Made by a program: the position numbers and the translations under genes. Source: JAAZGD01 sp034003765 (GTDB lineage Bacteria; Bacillota; Clostridia; Peptostreptococcales; Anaerovoracaceae). From it: a stretch of 64,000 bases of DNA. This document shows, in pieces, positions 17,385-27,047 of the stretch (its first letter is position 1; each line of letters begins with the position of its first letter). The stretch lies in contig JAVEXZ010000004.1 in assembly GCA_034003765.1 (NCBI GenBank), forward strand, positions 57,645 through 121,644. The letters are read 5' to 3'. The notes beneath the pieces are model-generated. The model did no database searches. It had not been told where the DNA came from and saw only the letters and a program-made list of their open reading frames with translations.

Positions 17385-18521
17385 CTAAAGAACATGGTTT
17401 AAGAGGTAGCGAATTGCATTTTTTTCTTCTTTTAGAATAAGGCCATTGTAATCTTTAATGAATTCTACAGCTTCTTTTGGCAGGCCTTTAATCTTCTCTG
17501 CAGCCGCTAACACCAAAAAGGGTGTCTTGAATTCCACACTAGACTTTTCAGCCTTTAGATTTTTAACAACTTCACCTAGCTCTAGGTTCAAAGATTCTTG
17601 GGTATATATTTTCAGTGGATCCAGATCAAATACCTTTGCAGCTGCATCAGCATTTATGACTTCTTCTTCTGTGAAAGCATCTTTTTCAAATGTGAAGAAG
17701 TTGCCTGTATTATGTCCAAATGCTTTTCGTCCCTCTAAGTATCCAAGTTCCATTATTCTTTTGGCATTTTCTTTATCAAATTCAAGGATGGACCCTAAAT
17801 CCCAGGGGCTTTTAATCCAGGTCAAGTTTTCGTGAGCCTTGCTTTCCTTTTTGGTTAATGGGTTTTCTGGATTAAGCTCCACCGCAATTATTTTTGTGGC
17901 CCCTTTCTCCACCGCCATTGACACAGGAACTGTGTCCACATAACCTCCATCTATATAGTAAACCCCATCAATTAGGTGAGGTTGCATAGCAGGAAAGAAG
18001 GAGGCGCTGGCCATAATAAAATCATGAAGCCGACCTTGGGGAATATCTTCACAGAACAACCAATGCCCTTTTAGTATTTGTCTCTCCTTTAGGGAGGGCA
18101 TCTCAGCTGTTACTAGCCCATACTGGATTTTCGAATTCCTAACCCTATCTTCATCTATATATTTTCTAAGGAGGTCTTCTAAGCCTCGAGTTGAAACACC
18201 TTTGTTTATAAAGATATTTTTAATGAAATCAAGAACTTCTTCTGGGCTCAGCTTCTCAATTTTAGGATCGTAATCCTTTGGCCCCTCCCCTATTAATTCG
18301 GGATGAATGTCTAAAACCATCTCTGTATCAATTTCTCTCCAAAGCTGTTCTGCTAAGTCAAATTCATCTTGAGCCACCATTGCGCCATTAATTGATCCTA
18401 CTGATGTTCCTGTTACTATATTGAAAGAGAAGCCCTCTTCCCGGCAGGCTCGCCATACACCTATTTCGTATGCTCCTCGAGCACCGCCACCCCCTAAAAC
18501 CAGAGCTATTTTTTCTTCCAT
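17385..18521 (-). CDS. Patatin-like phospholipase
   Basis: A 378-residue serine acyl hydrolase of the RssA/patatin family. The oxyanion loop is GGGGARGAYEIGVW, the nucleophile elbow is GTSVGSINGA and the catalytic Asp is in DGGYVDTVPVSMA. The C-terminal 130 residues are a family-specific extension of unknown role, ending in helical, Lys- and Glu-rich sequence. No signal peptide, so cytoplasmic or membrane-associated. I use the ATG at 18521 (AAGGGGA upstream); the frame extends seven more codons to an upstream start with no ribosome site. It stands alone between the sirtuin and a divergent gene. Confidence 0.88.
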   Translation of the reverse strand: MEEKIALVLGGGGARGAYEIGVWRACREEGFSFNIVTGTSVGSINGAMVAQDEFDLAEQLWREIDTEMVLDIHPELIGEGPKDYDPKIEKLSPEEVLDFIKNIFINKGVSTRGLEDLLRKYIDEDRVRNSKIQYGLVTAEMPSLKERQILKGHWLFCEDIPQGRLHDFIMASASFFPAMQPHLIDGVYYIDGGYVDTVPVSMAVEKGATKIIAVELNPENPLTKKESKAHENLTWIKSPWDLGSILEFDKENAKRIMELGYLEGRKAFGHNTGNFFTFEKDAFTEEEVINADAAAKVFDLDPLKIYTQESLNLELGEVVKNLKAEKSSVEFKTPFLVLAAAEKIKGLPKEAVEFIKDYNGLILKEEKNAIRYLLNHVL

Positions 18522-18782
18522 GGTTCTTCCCCTTTCTACCATAAGCTATTGGAAAAATCTCAGGTGCTTCCTCTCTCCTATTATACACTTATATCCGGGA
18601 ATCCCCACACCATTTTTAGGTTCACTGTCCGCCCATCTTAGTATTCACTATTTCTTTTTTCAAAATTCAATACCCCGATTTTTCATGATTCACTATCCAA
18701 CTCCCATACAAATATCTCATTCCCCTTAAATTAAGCAAGAGAATCAGTTTATTTTATCCCTTTACTGGGATATAATCAGAAT

Positions 18783-19976
18783 ATGGAAAAACAAACACTT
18801 ACACAAGAAGAATGTTTTGCACTACTAAAACAAGAAGGAACTCCTGCAAAAGTTATTCGTCACTGCTGTCGAGTAAGTGAAGTTGCAATCCTTTTAGGGC
18901 AAGAATTAAATCGCCAGGGGTTAGCTTTTGATTTAGATTTAATTAGAGTTTCAGGGATGCTTCACGACATTGCTCGTGCCAAGGAAGAACATTGGAGTGT
19001 TGGGGCAGAAATATTAGATTCTCTTGGCCATTATAGAGAGGCCCATATCATAAAACATCATATGAGCCACACTCCCACTACAAGGCTTAGCCTACTAACA
19101 GAGCTAGACTTAATATGCCTGGCAGACCGAACTGTTCTTGAAGACAAATTTGTTGGCCTAGAAAAAAGAATGGATTATGTTCTAAATAAAGCCAAGGATT
19201 TTCCAGATGCTATACCTATAATTTTAGCCAAAAAAACTATAACCCAAGATATAATAAAGAAAATTGAAGCTAAGATTAACATGACCTTAGATGAATTAGT
19301 GGAGAAAGGAAGAAAAATGGAATTAACTCAAGCAATAAAAGAAAGACACAGTATCAGAAAATTTAAAGCTGATCCAGTTCCCGATGAAGATATCAAAGAA
19401 ATTATTGCCATGGCTGGGCTGGCGCCTTCAGGAGAAAACCACCAGAACTGGCATTTCGTAGCAATTAAAAGCCAGGATTGGAAGGACAAAATCCACGAGG
19501 AGATACGAGCCAAAAACGAAGCTCTTGCTTTAGAAATAGATAAAATAGATCAAGATAGGGGGTTACGTTTTCGTAAGTTCTGCAAAAACTTCACCCTATT
19601 TGCAACAGAAGCTCCACTTTTAATCCTAGTCTTTGCAAAAGAATCACTTCCTCCAGGATATGCAGAGTACAAGATGATAGGTGCTAGTGATGACGTATTA
19701 AATGATTTGCTCCATCGTAAAAACCCTGGAATGCAAAATATTGGAGCTGCCCTTCAGAATCTTTCCCTAAAAGCCCTTGACCTTGGATACGGTTCCTGTT
19801 GGCTAAGTAGCGGTAATTATGCAGGGGAAGAAATAAAGGAACTCTTAAATAAAGCCGATGTATTTAAGGAAGAAGGGTATTTCATGGTTGCCATGGTAGC
19901 TTTAGGACTAGCAGAAGGGGAAGGTAGAAGCCCAAAAAGAAAAGAAGTAGAAGAAATCCTTACTATTCTTAAATAA
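18783..19976 (+). CDS. HD-domain and nitroreductase-family fusion protein
   Basis: A 397-residue two-domain protein. Residues 1-165 are an HD hydrolase domain: RHCCRVSEVAILLG, the metal-binding MLHDIARAKEEHW and IIKHHMSHTPTT. Residues about 183-397 are a flavin nitroreductase domain: AIKERHSIRKFKADPVPDEDI, MAGLAPSGENHQNWHF, GAALQNLSLKALDLGYGSCWL. The flavin domain would act on an unknown electrophilic substrate and the HD domain on a phosphate ester. An in-frame ATG at 19318, preceded by GGAGAAAGGAAG, may give separate production of the nitroreductase part. A TATAAT box lies at 18771, overlapping an ATCCC...GGGAT inverted repeat. Confidence 0.85.
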   Translation: MEKQTLTQEECFALLKQEGTPAKVIRHCCRVSEVAILLGQELNRQGLAFDLDLIRVSGMLHDIARAKEEHWSVGAEILDSLGHYREAHIIKHHMSHTPTTRLSLLTELDLICLADRTVLEDKFVGLEKRMDYVLNKAKDFPDAIPIILAKKTITQDIIKKIEAKINMTLDELVEKGRKMELTQAIKERHSIRKFKADPVPDEDIKEIIAMAGLAPSGENHQNWHFVAIKSQDWKDKIHEEIRAKNEALALEIDKIDQDRGLRFRKFCKNFTLFATEAPLLILVFAKESLPPGYAEYKMIGASDDVLNDLLHRKNPGMQNIGAALQNLSLKALDLGYGSCWLSSGNYAGEEIKELLNKADVFKEEGYFMVAMVALGLAEGEGRSPKRKEVEEILTILK

Positions 19977-20146
19977 TTCAGGGAATTTTTTGAGAAGATT
20001 TTAGGGGATTTTTTCTCCCTAATAATTCAAATCCTATTAATTTCAAACCACGATAATTTTACTTGTTTTTAGTTGGTATAATTCCAAGTAAAAATAGCAA
20101 AATAAATTCCCAAAGAACTTTCTAGGTGAAGAAGGAGGCTCCATAA

Positions 20147-20659
20147 ATGAAACACACACAAAACGTCGTTACGACCAGTCTAATGATGGGCTTGATTATT
20201 GTATGTACCATGTTTATCCGTATTCCAATTCCACTAACTACAGGTTATGTCCATCTTGGAGATGCCATGATCTTTTTAAGTGTTCTTATCTTGGGGTGGA
20301 GATACAGTACTATCGCTGCTGCTTTTGGTTCTACCCTAGGAGATCTCTTAAGTGGTTTCGCCATGTGGGCACCCTGGACATTTGCTATTAAGGGTGGGAT
20401 GGCACTTATTGCTGGGGTTATCATCCTATCATTCTCAAGAAATAACAGAAAAGCAACTCTGGCAAACAACCTGATTGCTATGATTCCTGCAGGCATATTT
20501 ATGGTGGTAGGTTATTTCCTTGCTGAAGGCATTATGTATGGTAACTGGATAGCCCCTTGGATAGGAGTCCCATGGAATATAGGCCAATTTGTGGTTGGTA
20601 TTCTTCTTGCCCTAGTTATCCAAAAGGCATTAGGCAAAACAAATATACTTAAAGCTTAA
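20147..20659 (+). CDS. ECF transporter S component-like membrane protein
   Basis: A 170-residue protein with five to six membrane helices. The start (TTSLMMGLIIVCTMFIRIPI) and the conserved GYVHLGDAMIFLSVLILG, with FGSTLGDLLSGFAMWAPWTF, match the PF07155-type S components that bind a vitamin or precursor and work with a shared EcfAA'T energising module. That module is not in the window and the substrate cannot be told. AAGGAGG lies 9 bases ahead of the ATG. The 3' end overlaps the convergent Gx transporter gene by 11 bases. The 170 bases upstream contain an extended -10 (TTGGTATAAT) but no riboswitch I recognise. Confidence 0.8.
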   Translation: MKHTQNVVTTSLMMGLIIVCTMFIRIPIPLTTGYVHLGDAMIFLSVLILGWRYSTIAAAFGSTLGDLLSGFAMWAPWTFAIKGGMALIAGVIILSFSRNNRKATLANNLIAMIPAGIFMVVGYFLAEGIMYGNWIAPWIGVPWNIGQFVVGILLALVIQKALGKTNILKA

Positions 20660-21158
20660 GGGCATATACTGGTGGAAGTGATCGGGATACTCTTTTTACT
20701 ATTATCCCGATTATAATTCCTGTAATCATCCCTGCAATTAGGAGCACAGGAAAATAATATAGTATTTGAAATGTTTCCACTACAGCAGCAGCTACCCCGA
20801 GTTGACCAATGTTATGAAAAACCCCACCAGCCATGCTCACTCCAATTACACTAAATAGTTTTGTTCGAAGGAGTAAGGTCATAACCCCCAGGCTCAGTAA
20901 GCCTCCAGCTAGGCTATACATTGCAATGGCTAGGCTACCAAATAGGGAAGAAACCACTAGGATTCTTGCCACACTAACAAGGAAGGCAAATCCTGGTCCC
21001 ATACGATATAGGGCAAAAACTATTACTACATTAGCTAGGCCCAATTTTATTCCTGGGACCCCCATTGCAAAGGGAATCATGGCTTCCACATATGAAAAAA
21101 TTGCCGCTAAGGCAGTTAGAACCCCACTTAAAGCCAGCTTATTCGTTGGATACCGCAT
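20649..21158 (-). CDS. Gx transporter family protein (heptaprenyl diphosphate synthase component I-like)
   Basis: A 169-residue membrane protein with about five helices. The pattern ALSGVLTALAAIFSYVEAMI with PGIKLGLANVVIVFALY is the family hallmark; the name comes from a weak link to HepI, but related proteins are S-component-like transporters. The start at 21158 is supported by GAGGGGG six to seven bases upstream; a longer frame begins before that site. It overlaps the 3' end of the NusG-II gene. The pair NusG-II/Gx is common in clostridia, often near FMN-transferase or Rnf genes, which are not visible here. Confidence 0.8.
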   Translation of the reverse strand: MRYPTNKLALSGVLTALAAIFSYVEAMIPFAMGVPGIKLGLANVVIVFALYRMGPGFAFLVSVARILVVSSLFGSLAIAMYSLAGGLLSLGVMTLLLRTKLFSVIGVSMAGGVFHNIGQLGVAAAVVETFQILYYFPVLLIAGMITGIIIGIIVKRVSRSLPPVYALKL

Positions 21159-21540
21159 CCACGTCCCCCTCATCTTTTCCCTTTATAGTTATTACCACCT
21201 TGTTGGGTAAACATATTATTGACTCTCCATTTTTTGAAATAGGGTAATGCTTTACGCAATACTGATCTGGGCAATCCGCTTTGATCATTTCCACTTGGGC
21301 CTCTCTTATTTCGAATGTATTTTCCCCTAAATCCTTCAGGCTAATCTCCTGATCTTCTGCCAAAGAATAGACTCCTACTATTTTACCATTGACCTTAACC
21401 TCAACCTTGTTAGCTACTTCTTGTCCCCCAAAAAATAAACCCACAAAAAAAATACCACCTAGCAATAAGAGGCTTATCCCTAGCATTATGTCTCCCCGGG
21501 TCATTCCGAAAAGTTTTTCACGGTCTTTTTTTCTTGTCAC
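21139..21540 (-). CDS. NusG domain II-containing membrane-anchored protein
   Basis: A 133-residue protein with one membrane segment near the N-terminus (GDIMLGISLLLLGGIFFVGLFF), then an extracytoplasmic beta-rich domain with KVNGKIVGVYSL and the characteristic ADCPDQYCVKHYPISKNGE and IICLPNKVVI. The two Cys in CPDQYC are conserved in the family. Function is unknown; co-occurrence with Gx transporters and electron-transfer genes suggests an envelope redox role. It overlaps the Gx gene by 20 bases, so the two are probably co-translated. Confidence 0.85.
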   Translation of the reverse strand: MTRKKDREKLFGMTRGDIMLGISLLLLGGIFFVGLFFGGQEVANKVEVKVNGKIVGVYSLAEDQEISLKDLGENTFEIREAQVEMIKADCPDQYCVKHYPISKNGESIICLPNKVVITIKGKDEGDVDAVSNE

Positions 21541-21589
21541 TACATGTACCTTCGCCTATGGTATAATTAAAAAAAGAAAGGAGAATTTC

Positions 21590-22117
21590 ATGGAAAAATT
21601 TGATGTTACCGCAAGGTTAGAAATGCTTCCCCACCCCGCAGGAGGATACTATAAAGAATGCTACATCAGTGGTTTTTCTATTCCTGATGAATCTGGGCAA
21701 AACAGCCAAAGGCCTATGGCAAGTACCATGTACTACCTTTTGGGTACAGAAGATTCTTGCTTGTTTCACAGCTCCTCATCAGAGGAGGTCTGGTCTTTTC
21801 TTTACGGCTACCCAATAGACCTGTATTTTCTTTCCCCAAATGGGACCTGTTCAATCATTACTATAGGGAGTAATTTAGCTTTAGGTGAGATACCTCAATT
21901 TACAGTACCACCCCATCAAATATTTGGTATGAGGTTCCATAAGCAGCAAAAAACTGGTCATAGTTTTCTCACTTATAGCCCTGAGGCATTTGCCCTTATG
22001 TCTTGCTTGTCTGTTCCCGGCTTTACAAATGATTCAGTTCGCTATTATAGCCAAGAGGAGATCACTTCCATGCATCCAGATTGTGAAGAATTGGGCCTAT
22101 TTTATAAGTCCTTGTAA
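21590..22117 (+). CDS. Cupin protein of the DUF985 family
   Basis: A 175-residue single-domain cupin. Conserved parts are LEMLPHPAGGYYKECY near the N-terminus, the HSSSSEEVWSFLYGYPIDLY strand pair, FTVPPHQIFGMR and the C-terminal CLSVPGFTNDSVRYYSQEEI. Members bind a metal or sugar-like ligand in other bacteria; the function here is unknown. The ATG at 21590 follows AAAGGAG; the frame extends upstream into the divergent NusG-II gene but only as a shadow. Its last 16 bases overlap the convergent GGDEF/EAL gene. Confidence 0.85.
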   Translation: MEKFDVTARLEMLPHPAGGYYKECYISGFSIPDESGQNSQRPMASTMYYLLGTEDSCLFHSSSSEEVWSFLYGYPIDLYFLSPNGTCSIITIGSNLALGEIPQFTVPPHQIFGMRFHKQQKTGHSFLTYSPEAFALMSCLSVPGFTNDSVRYYSQEEITSMHPDCEELGLFYKSL

Positions 22118-25100
22118 TGGAGATATTTGCTCTTAAAATCCTCTGGCGCCAAGGCTTTGCTATAATAGAAACCTTGCAGGTAATCACAACCCCATGATCG
22201 CAAATCATCAATTTGGAACTTATTTTCTACACCTTCAGCCACTGACTCTATGTCCAGTTCTTTGCAAAGTTGTAGAACACTTCTAATTATTACCTCTGTT
22301 GTTTTATTTTCATGGATTTGACTGGTAAGGCTACGGTCAATTTTAAGTGTATCTAATTTCAAACGGCTTACAACTGATAGATTGGAATACTCTGTGCCAA
22401 AATCATCTAGGGAAAGGCCAAAACCACTCTCTTTTATTGATTGAGCAATCCCCATTATAGTGGATTCTTCTGCATCCCCCAACCTCTCGGTAACTTCAAT
22501 TTCTATTAATTCTCGAGGAACCTGATATTTTTCACTGATACTTATGAGGCCCGAAATAATGTCAGGTTCCAAAAGAGTTTCTCTGGAAAAGTTAACAGAA
22601 ATAGGCACAACATCTACCCCTTCCCTCATCCATTCTTTCAAGATCTTACAGACTTCTTCTAAAACAAACAAATCAATGTAACGAATAAGTCCGGCAACTT
22701 CATATTTACGAATGAATTCAATGGGAAGTTGTAGCGTCCCTTCTTCATCTACTCTTCTTACCAAGGCTTCTCCACCACGAGTCTTGCCAGTTTTTGCATT
22801 AATGATGGGTTGAATTAAGATCGAATAACGCTTATTCCTAATATCCTCCAGTAACTCATCCAGATGCGCATCACTGTTTTCCCCTTGATTTTCACGAAAT
22901 CCCTCTCGGAATCTTAAACTATCTATTCGCCTCAATTCTCCTGCATGTTGAAGCAAGCGCTCAATATCAATGTCCTCACCTGACCAGCAATATCCCAAGG
23001 ACACCAACCCAGGCAGATTTAAGTTCAGGCTCATGCGGATTTTAGTAGTTAGGGATATAAATAGCTCCAAAGTAAAATCCTTACACAATACTATGAATTC
23101 TCCTTGATCGACATGATAGGCTTGGCACTCTTGGCATAGAGATTTTATTGCTTGGGCGGTTTGGAGGATTTTGTTGTCAAAATCCTTGATTTCTTGAAGT
23201 GTATTTTTATCCTGGCTATGGTTAAGTTCAAGGGAAATCACACCTAAGGAAGAAAGTCCCTGTGACTGGAGGCTTTCCAAGGATAGTATATATTCATTGC
23301 GATTATAAAGGCCTGTTTTGTCATCATAGATGCAATGATAATCCCTTCCTTCTCTTAATACAATTCTATAAAGCCCTGCTCCTATTATGTGTGCTGTGGT
23401 ATTGAGTAGTCGTAAATCCCTTGTTCGACGAAAGGGTTTAACAACTCCAAGAAAACCACTAAAAAAACCGTCTATTAAAAATGGAACAGCCACTATATTA
23501 TTACTTGTAAACCCTTCCTTCTGCCTATAGGCTTGGAGAAAAATTTCCATATATTCATGGTTCTCCTGATGATCACGTTCTTTAGAAAAGGAATTTTTTC
23601 CTCTCTCCCATTTTAATGTGAGGCTCTCTTCCCTAGAAGCTTCCTTGATCTCCGTAATGAATACCCCATCAGCAAAATAATAATCTGCCAATATTTTACA
23701 AGCGTTAAATAATGCCGCCTCAATATCTTGCCTTTCCACAAAGTTTTTCAGGCATAATAAGCTGGTCTGGACCATTTCTCTATCTTCTATTGATGTAAAT
23801 TTGTCATCATTTATAAGTCCCATCTGGTTTTTAGCAAAGCTAACAGCTTCCTCTAAAACAAGCCCCGTTGATTGTATCTCTTTTTCTTGGTTCCAATAAA
23901 GTGCATAAGACCAGTTTTCACCTCTAGTGGCCATATTTCGAGCTATATATGCGTTTTCATAAAGTTCATTGTAGTTTTGACCCTGGCTATGACAAGCAAT
24001 CCCGCCATAAAAAATAAAGGTGCCCTTTGGGTCTACCATAAGAAAAAGGGTCTTAAGTTTTTCTAAAAGCTTTTCACTCACCTCTCTTATAGAGGTATTC
24101 TTGTCTTCTTCAAGGAAAAAAACAAACTCCCCCTTATCCTTGACGGCACATATATGCCTTGAGGGAAAAATAAGCCGAAAGTCTTCAGCAATTCTGCTAA
24201 AAACTTGGGCAAAGATAGTGTCTCCCATTTGGGATTTTTGAGAAGAATAATTAACCATATCAAGGATAATCATCCCATATTCTTTTTTTTCTTTATTATT
24301 CTTTAGTGCTTTATTGACCGCTTTAGAGAGTAAGGCTTCGTCATAAAAGTCCGTCATGGCATCTATTAACAAGGGCTCTACAGAAGCATTCTCCTGCCTA
24401 GCGAATTCATCATCCTCCTTTAGATATATGTAAGAATAATAGTCTCCAGTTTCTGGATGTATAATTACCCTGTTATAGATAGTAACCCAGATTAACTTAC
24501 CCTTAGCATCTTTCATCTGGACCATCTCTTTAAGAGAATCCCTGCCTTTTTGAAAATTATAAACTAACTCCTCAAAAGCGAAAGTTCTCACAAATTCTTC
24601 AGATTTGCTAGTTCTAACAAAACCATCACCCAGGGCCTTCAAGAGATCTTCATAAGTCTTTACCAGCTTATCTGCTACAAGTATTTTGGAAGTAGAGCTT
24701 TCCCTAGTAGTAGTTTCAACCCTATCTAATGATAAGTTGCTTATATATACTTTTATCCCCATCAATGTGAGTTCTCTTCTTATCCATTCTTCCCGAATGT
24801 ATCTAATTTTACTCCTTGTTTCTCCTGGTAGAACTTCAGCTACGGCGAAAACTCTTAAAGTTTCTTTGTCTTTCCCTACAAATGTGCGATAAGAGACTTT
24901 TAGCCACTCAAAATTTCTATTTGGGCCAAGGCCCTTGACAAAAATTTCCCCTTCTTTACTTCCAGATTTCACTTCTTGTCTTAAGCGAGAAATTTCCTTT
25001 ACTGAATCTTTATGGATTTTGCCTGCAGATACCATTCCCTCATCGTTTTCAAAAATTTGTCCAAGGTTATTGGTAAATGAAGTTTCATCAATATCGTACT

Positions 25101-26163
25101 CCCAAAATGCCACCCTTGCCTTTTCAAGACCCCACCTGTACATTTCCTTTATTTCTTTTTGCTCTTCTACTATTTCTTTTTCTTCAGATAGTGTCTCTTG
25201 ATAGGGAACGTAGGACCTTTTATCTCCCATCCCCCCAGAAGTAATGGTTCTGGGACTTCCCGAGTAGAAGACATATTGGCTCTTTCCATTGTTCTTTGCT
25301 TCATATAGGGCAGCATCAGCCTTATTATATAGGTCCATAAATGTGGTTCCATCCTTGGGATACAAGGCTATTCCTTGGCTTGTTGATAAATGTTGACCAT
25401 TTTCCAATACTCGCTCAAGCTTATCGTGTATGACCTGTGCCTTCTTTTTTATGGTTTCTTCTCCTGGAATTCCCGTAATAATCGCTATGAATTCATCTCC
25501 TCCCAAGCGCCCGATTATATCATTTTCGCGAAAAAGCCCCAAAAGTTCCTTTGAAACCTCTTCTAATATTTTATCACCAAACACGTGACCACTACAGTCA
25601 TTATGAATTTTGAAGTCATCAAGGTCTAGCATCAAAAAGCCATGTTGTTTATCACTTTGGTCCTCTATAAGCAAATCGAAGGCCTCCATTATTCCTTTGC
25701 GATTTAAAAGGCCTGTTAGCGAGTCTCTATAATATTGGTTTTTAAGTTCTAGCTTGGTCTTTTCAAGCTCAGCTATTGTTTGGGATTCCAGTCTTGTTTT
25801 TCTCTTGGTAATATCCAGCAAAATGCCCTTCATTTCGTTTGTTGTCTCATCATACTGTCCACGAGCTAAAAGCCAAAGGTTGCTATTGTTTTTATGAATC
25901 CCCTGAAACTCAACATCAAATTCTTCGCGTTTTTCTTGAATACCTCTAATTATATACTTTCTAAGGTGTTCTTGGTCTTGGGAGGGAACCCTATGTCTCA
26001 AATTATTAAACCCCTCTTTTTCTGCCTCAACCCTTGTATAACCAAACAATTGGTAAAAATAATCATTTGCTCTGATAATGGTTAAATCATCATCGAGGTA
26101 TACCGTGAAAAGCCCTCCTGGTATATTCTTCCTTTTCTTAGTTGTTTTAGTTGTTTCAGCCAT
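22102..26163 (-). CDS. Large PAS-GGDEF-EAL cyclic di-GMP signalling protein
   Basis: A 1353-residue cytoplasmic protein. By eye: PAS domain about 15-125 (YLDDDLTIIRANDYFYQLFG); an intact diguanylate cyclase domain about 145-305 with GRLGGDEFIAIITG (GGDEF at 221); a second PAS-like stretch about 340-450; a degenerate GGDEF-like domain about 600-760 with KGEF; a GAF-like region about 800-935; another degenerate GGDEF-like region about 945-1085 with QGEF; and a C-terminal EAL domain from about 1100, with GGEALVRR, EVTERLGDAEES, DDFGTEYSNLS and ESVAEGVEN. It could make and break c-di-GMP or sense it. No membrane segments. A probable c-di-GMP-binding glycosyltransferase lies 5 kb downstream in the map. 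Confidence 0.9.
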   Translation of the reverse strand: MAETTKTTKKRKNIPGGLFTVYLDDDLTIIRANDYFYQLFGYTRVEAEKEGFNNLRHRVPSQDQEHLRKYIIRGIQEKREEFDVEFQGIHKNNSNLWLLARGQYDETTNEMKGILLDITKRKTRLESQTIAELEKTKLELKNQYYRDSLTGLLNRKGIMEAFDLLIEDQSDKQHGFLMLDLDDFKIHNDCSGHVFGDKILEEVSKELLGLFRENDIIGRLGGDEFIAIITGIPGEETIKKKAQVIHDKLERVLENGQHLSTSQGIALYPKDGTTFMDLYNKADAALYEAKNNGKSQYVFYSGSPRTITSGGMGDKRSYVPYQETLSEEKEIVEEQKEIKEMYRWGLEKARVAFWEYDIDETSFTNNLGQIFENDEGMVSAGKIHKDSVKEISRLRQEVKSGSKEGEIFVKGLGPNRNFEWLKVSYRTFVGKDKETLRVFAVAEVLPGETRSKIRYIREEWIRRELTLMGIKVYISNLSLDRVETTTRESSTSKILVADKLVKTYEDLLKALGDGFVRTSKSEEFVRTFAFEELVYNFQKGRDSLKEMVQMKDAKGKLIWVTIYNRVIIHPETGDYYSYIYLKEDDEFARQENASVEPLLIDAMTDFYDEALLSKAVNKALKNNKEKKEYGMIILDMVNYSSQKSQMGDTIFAQVFSRIAEDFRLIFPSRHICAVKDKGEFVFFLEEDKNTSIREVSEKLLEKLKTLFLMVDPKGTFIFYGGIACHSQGQNYNELYENAYIARNMATRGENWSYALYWNQEKEIQSTGLVLEEAVSFAKNQMGLINDDKFTSIEDREMVQTSLLCLKNFVERQDIEAALFNACKILADYYFADGVFITEIKEASREESLTLKWERGKNSFSKERDHQENHEYMEIFLQAYRQKEGFTSNNIVAVPFLIDGFFSGFLGVVKPFRRTRDLRLLNTTAHIIGAGLYRIVLREGRDYHCIYDDKTGLYNRNEYILSLESLQSQGLSSLGVISLELNHSQDKNTLQEIKDFDNKILQTAQAIKSLCQECQAYHVDQGEFIVLCKDFTLELFISLTTKIRMSLNLNLPGLVSLGYCWSGEDIDIERLLQHAGELRRIDSLRFREGFRENQGENSDAHLDELLEDIRNKRYSILIQPIINAKTGKTRGGEALVRRVDEEGTLQLPIEFIRKYEVAGLIRYIDLFVLEEVCKILKEWMREGVDVVPISVNFSRETLLEPDIISGLISISEKYQVPRELIEIEVTERLGDAEESTIMGIAQSIKESGFGLSLDDFGTEYSNLSVVSRLKLDTLKIDRSLTSQIHENKTTEVIIRSVLQLCKELDIESVAEGVENKFQIDDLRSWGCDYLQGFYYSKALAPEDFKSKYLHYKDL

Positions 26164-26227
26164 TAGCTCTACCTTCCTTGCACAAGCTCTAGAGTAGGGG
26201 TTTTAGGTTAAATCCTCTTTATACCCC

Positions 26228-27013
26228 TTAGGCGTATGAAAAGAATACCTTCTTTATTAAACCATCAATCAGGGAATCGTAAGCAGCAAAAACCCCTTTG
26301 GGATCCGAAGGAAGACCTACTATAAGAGATTTTCGATTGCAGCAAGCACAGTGGGTATCCTCTATTATACCTACCACCACATTTTCAGCCTCTTTCAAGT
26401 CAAGACCATTAACTAATATTCCTGGACTGCCAAGTCCTTGAATCGCCTGGCCAGTAATACCATTTTCTCTTTGAGGGTTTGGGTCCGTCCCACCAGAAAG
26501 TATGACCAAATCACTTCTATCCAGAGCCTCTTCTAGAGTTTCCTTTAGTATGTTTTTATCTGAGCCTAGTAAATAAACTCCTCCCACGTCACAACCTGTT
26601 TCTTGTGTCAAGGCTGCAAGAGCAAAGGAATTCGAGTCTCTCACTTTCCCAGGGGCTGGTTCTTCTATTACACTTACCAGTTCATCCCCAAGGGATATAA
26701 TTGAAACTAGAGGTTTTTCAAAAACTCCTACTACTATATTGCCTAAACTAGCTAGTAAAGATACCTCCCTAGGTCCAATCCGCTGGCCTTTTTTTAGGCT
26801 ACTAGCCTCTGGGTTATCGGCCTCTGGGTTATCAGCCTCTGAGCTATCAGCATCTGGGTTATCAGAGTGTTGAGGAGATAGTAAATCCTCACCTAAATAC
26901 ATCCCTAGGCATTGATGAAGTGGAAGTTCCTTTATCTTCCACTTAAAATCCCTTAGGCCTTCTTCAAGAATTTTCTCAGCTTCTTCTACTTTTAATAATT
27001 TCACTTCACTCAT
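26228..27013 (-). CDS. Shortened MoeA/MogA-like molybdopterin-binding protein with a repeat linker
   Basis: A 261-residue protein. Residues 1-50 match the MoeA N-terminus (VEEAEKILEEGLRDFKWKI, LPLHQCLGMYLGEDLLSP). The molybdopterin-binding domain follows from about 78: GPREVSLLASLGNIVVGVF, ISLGDELVSV, GKVRDSNSFALAALTQETG and VILSGGTDPNP. The usual 100-residue middle domain (with SMDGYA) is missing; in its place residues about 51-72 are a Pro/Glu/Asp/Asn linker made of 5-residue repeats (15-bp DNA repeats at 26812-26871). The family glues Mo to molybdopterin, but this form may only bind it. A late CACC motif is also odd. AAGGAG precedes the ATG. Confidence 0.7.
   Translation of the reverse strand: MSEVKLLKVEEAEKILEEGLRDFKWKIKELPLHQCLGMYLGEDLLSPQHSDNPDADSSEADNPEADNPEASSLKKGQRIGPREVSLLASLGNIVVGVFEKPLVSIISLGDELVSVIEEPAPGKVRDSNSFALAALTQETGCDVGGVYLLGSDKNILKETLEEALDRSDLVILSGGTDPNPQRENGITGQAIQGLGSPGILVNGLDLKEAENVVVGIIEDTHCACCNRKSLIVGLPSDPKGVFAAYDSLIDGLIKKVFFSYA
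26812..26871. repeat. 15-bp in-frame coding repeat in the MoeA-like gene
   Basis: Four tandem 15-bp units of the form gcctctgggttatca (plus-strand reading) encode the acidic DNPEA-type linker. Variation between copies is one or two bases. The expansion is a whole number of codons. Confidence 0.8.
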
Positions 27014-27047
27014 CTCTCTTGCTCCTTAGCTTACTCCACTGTAACTT

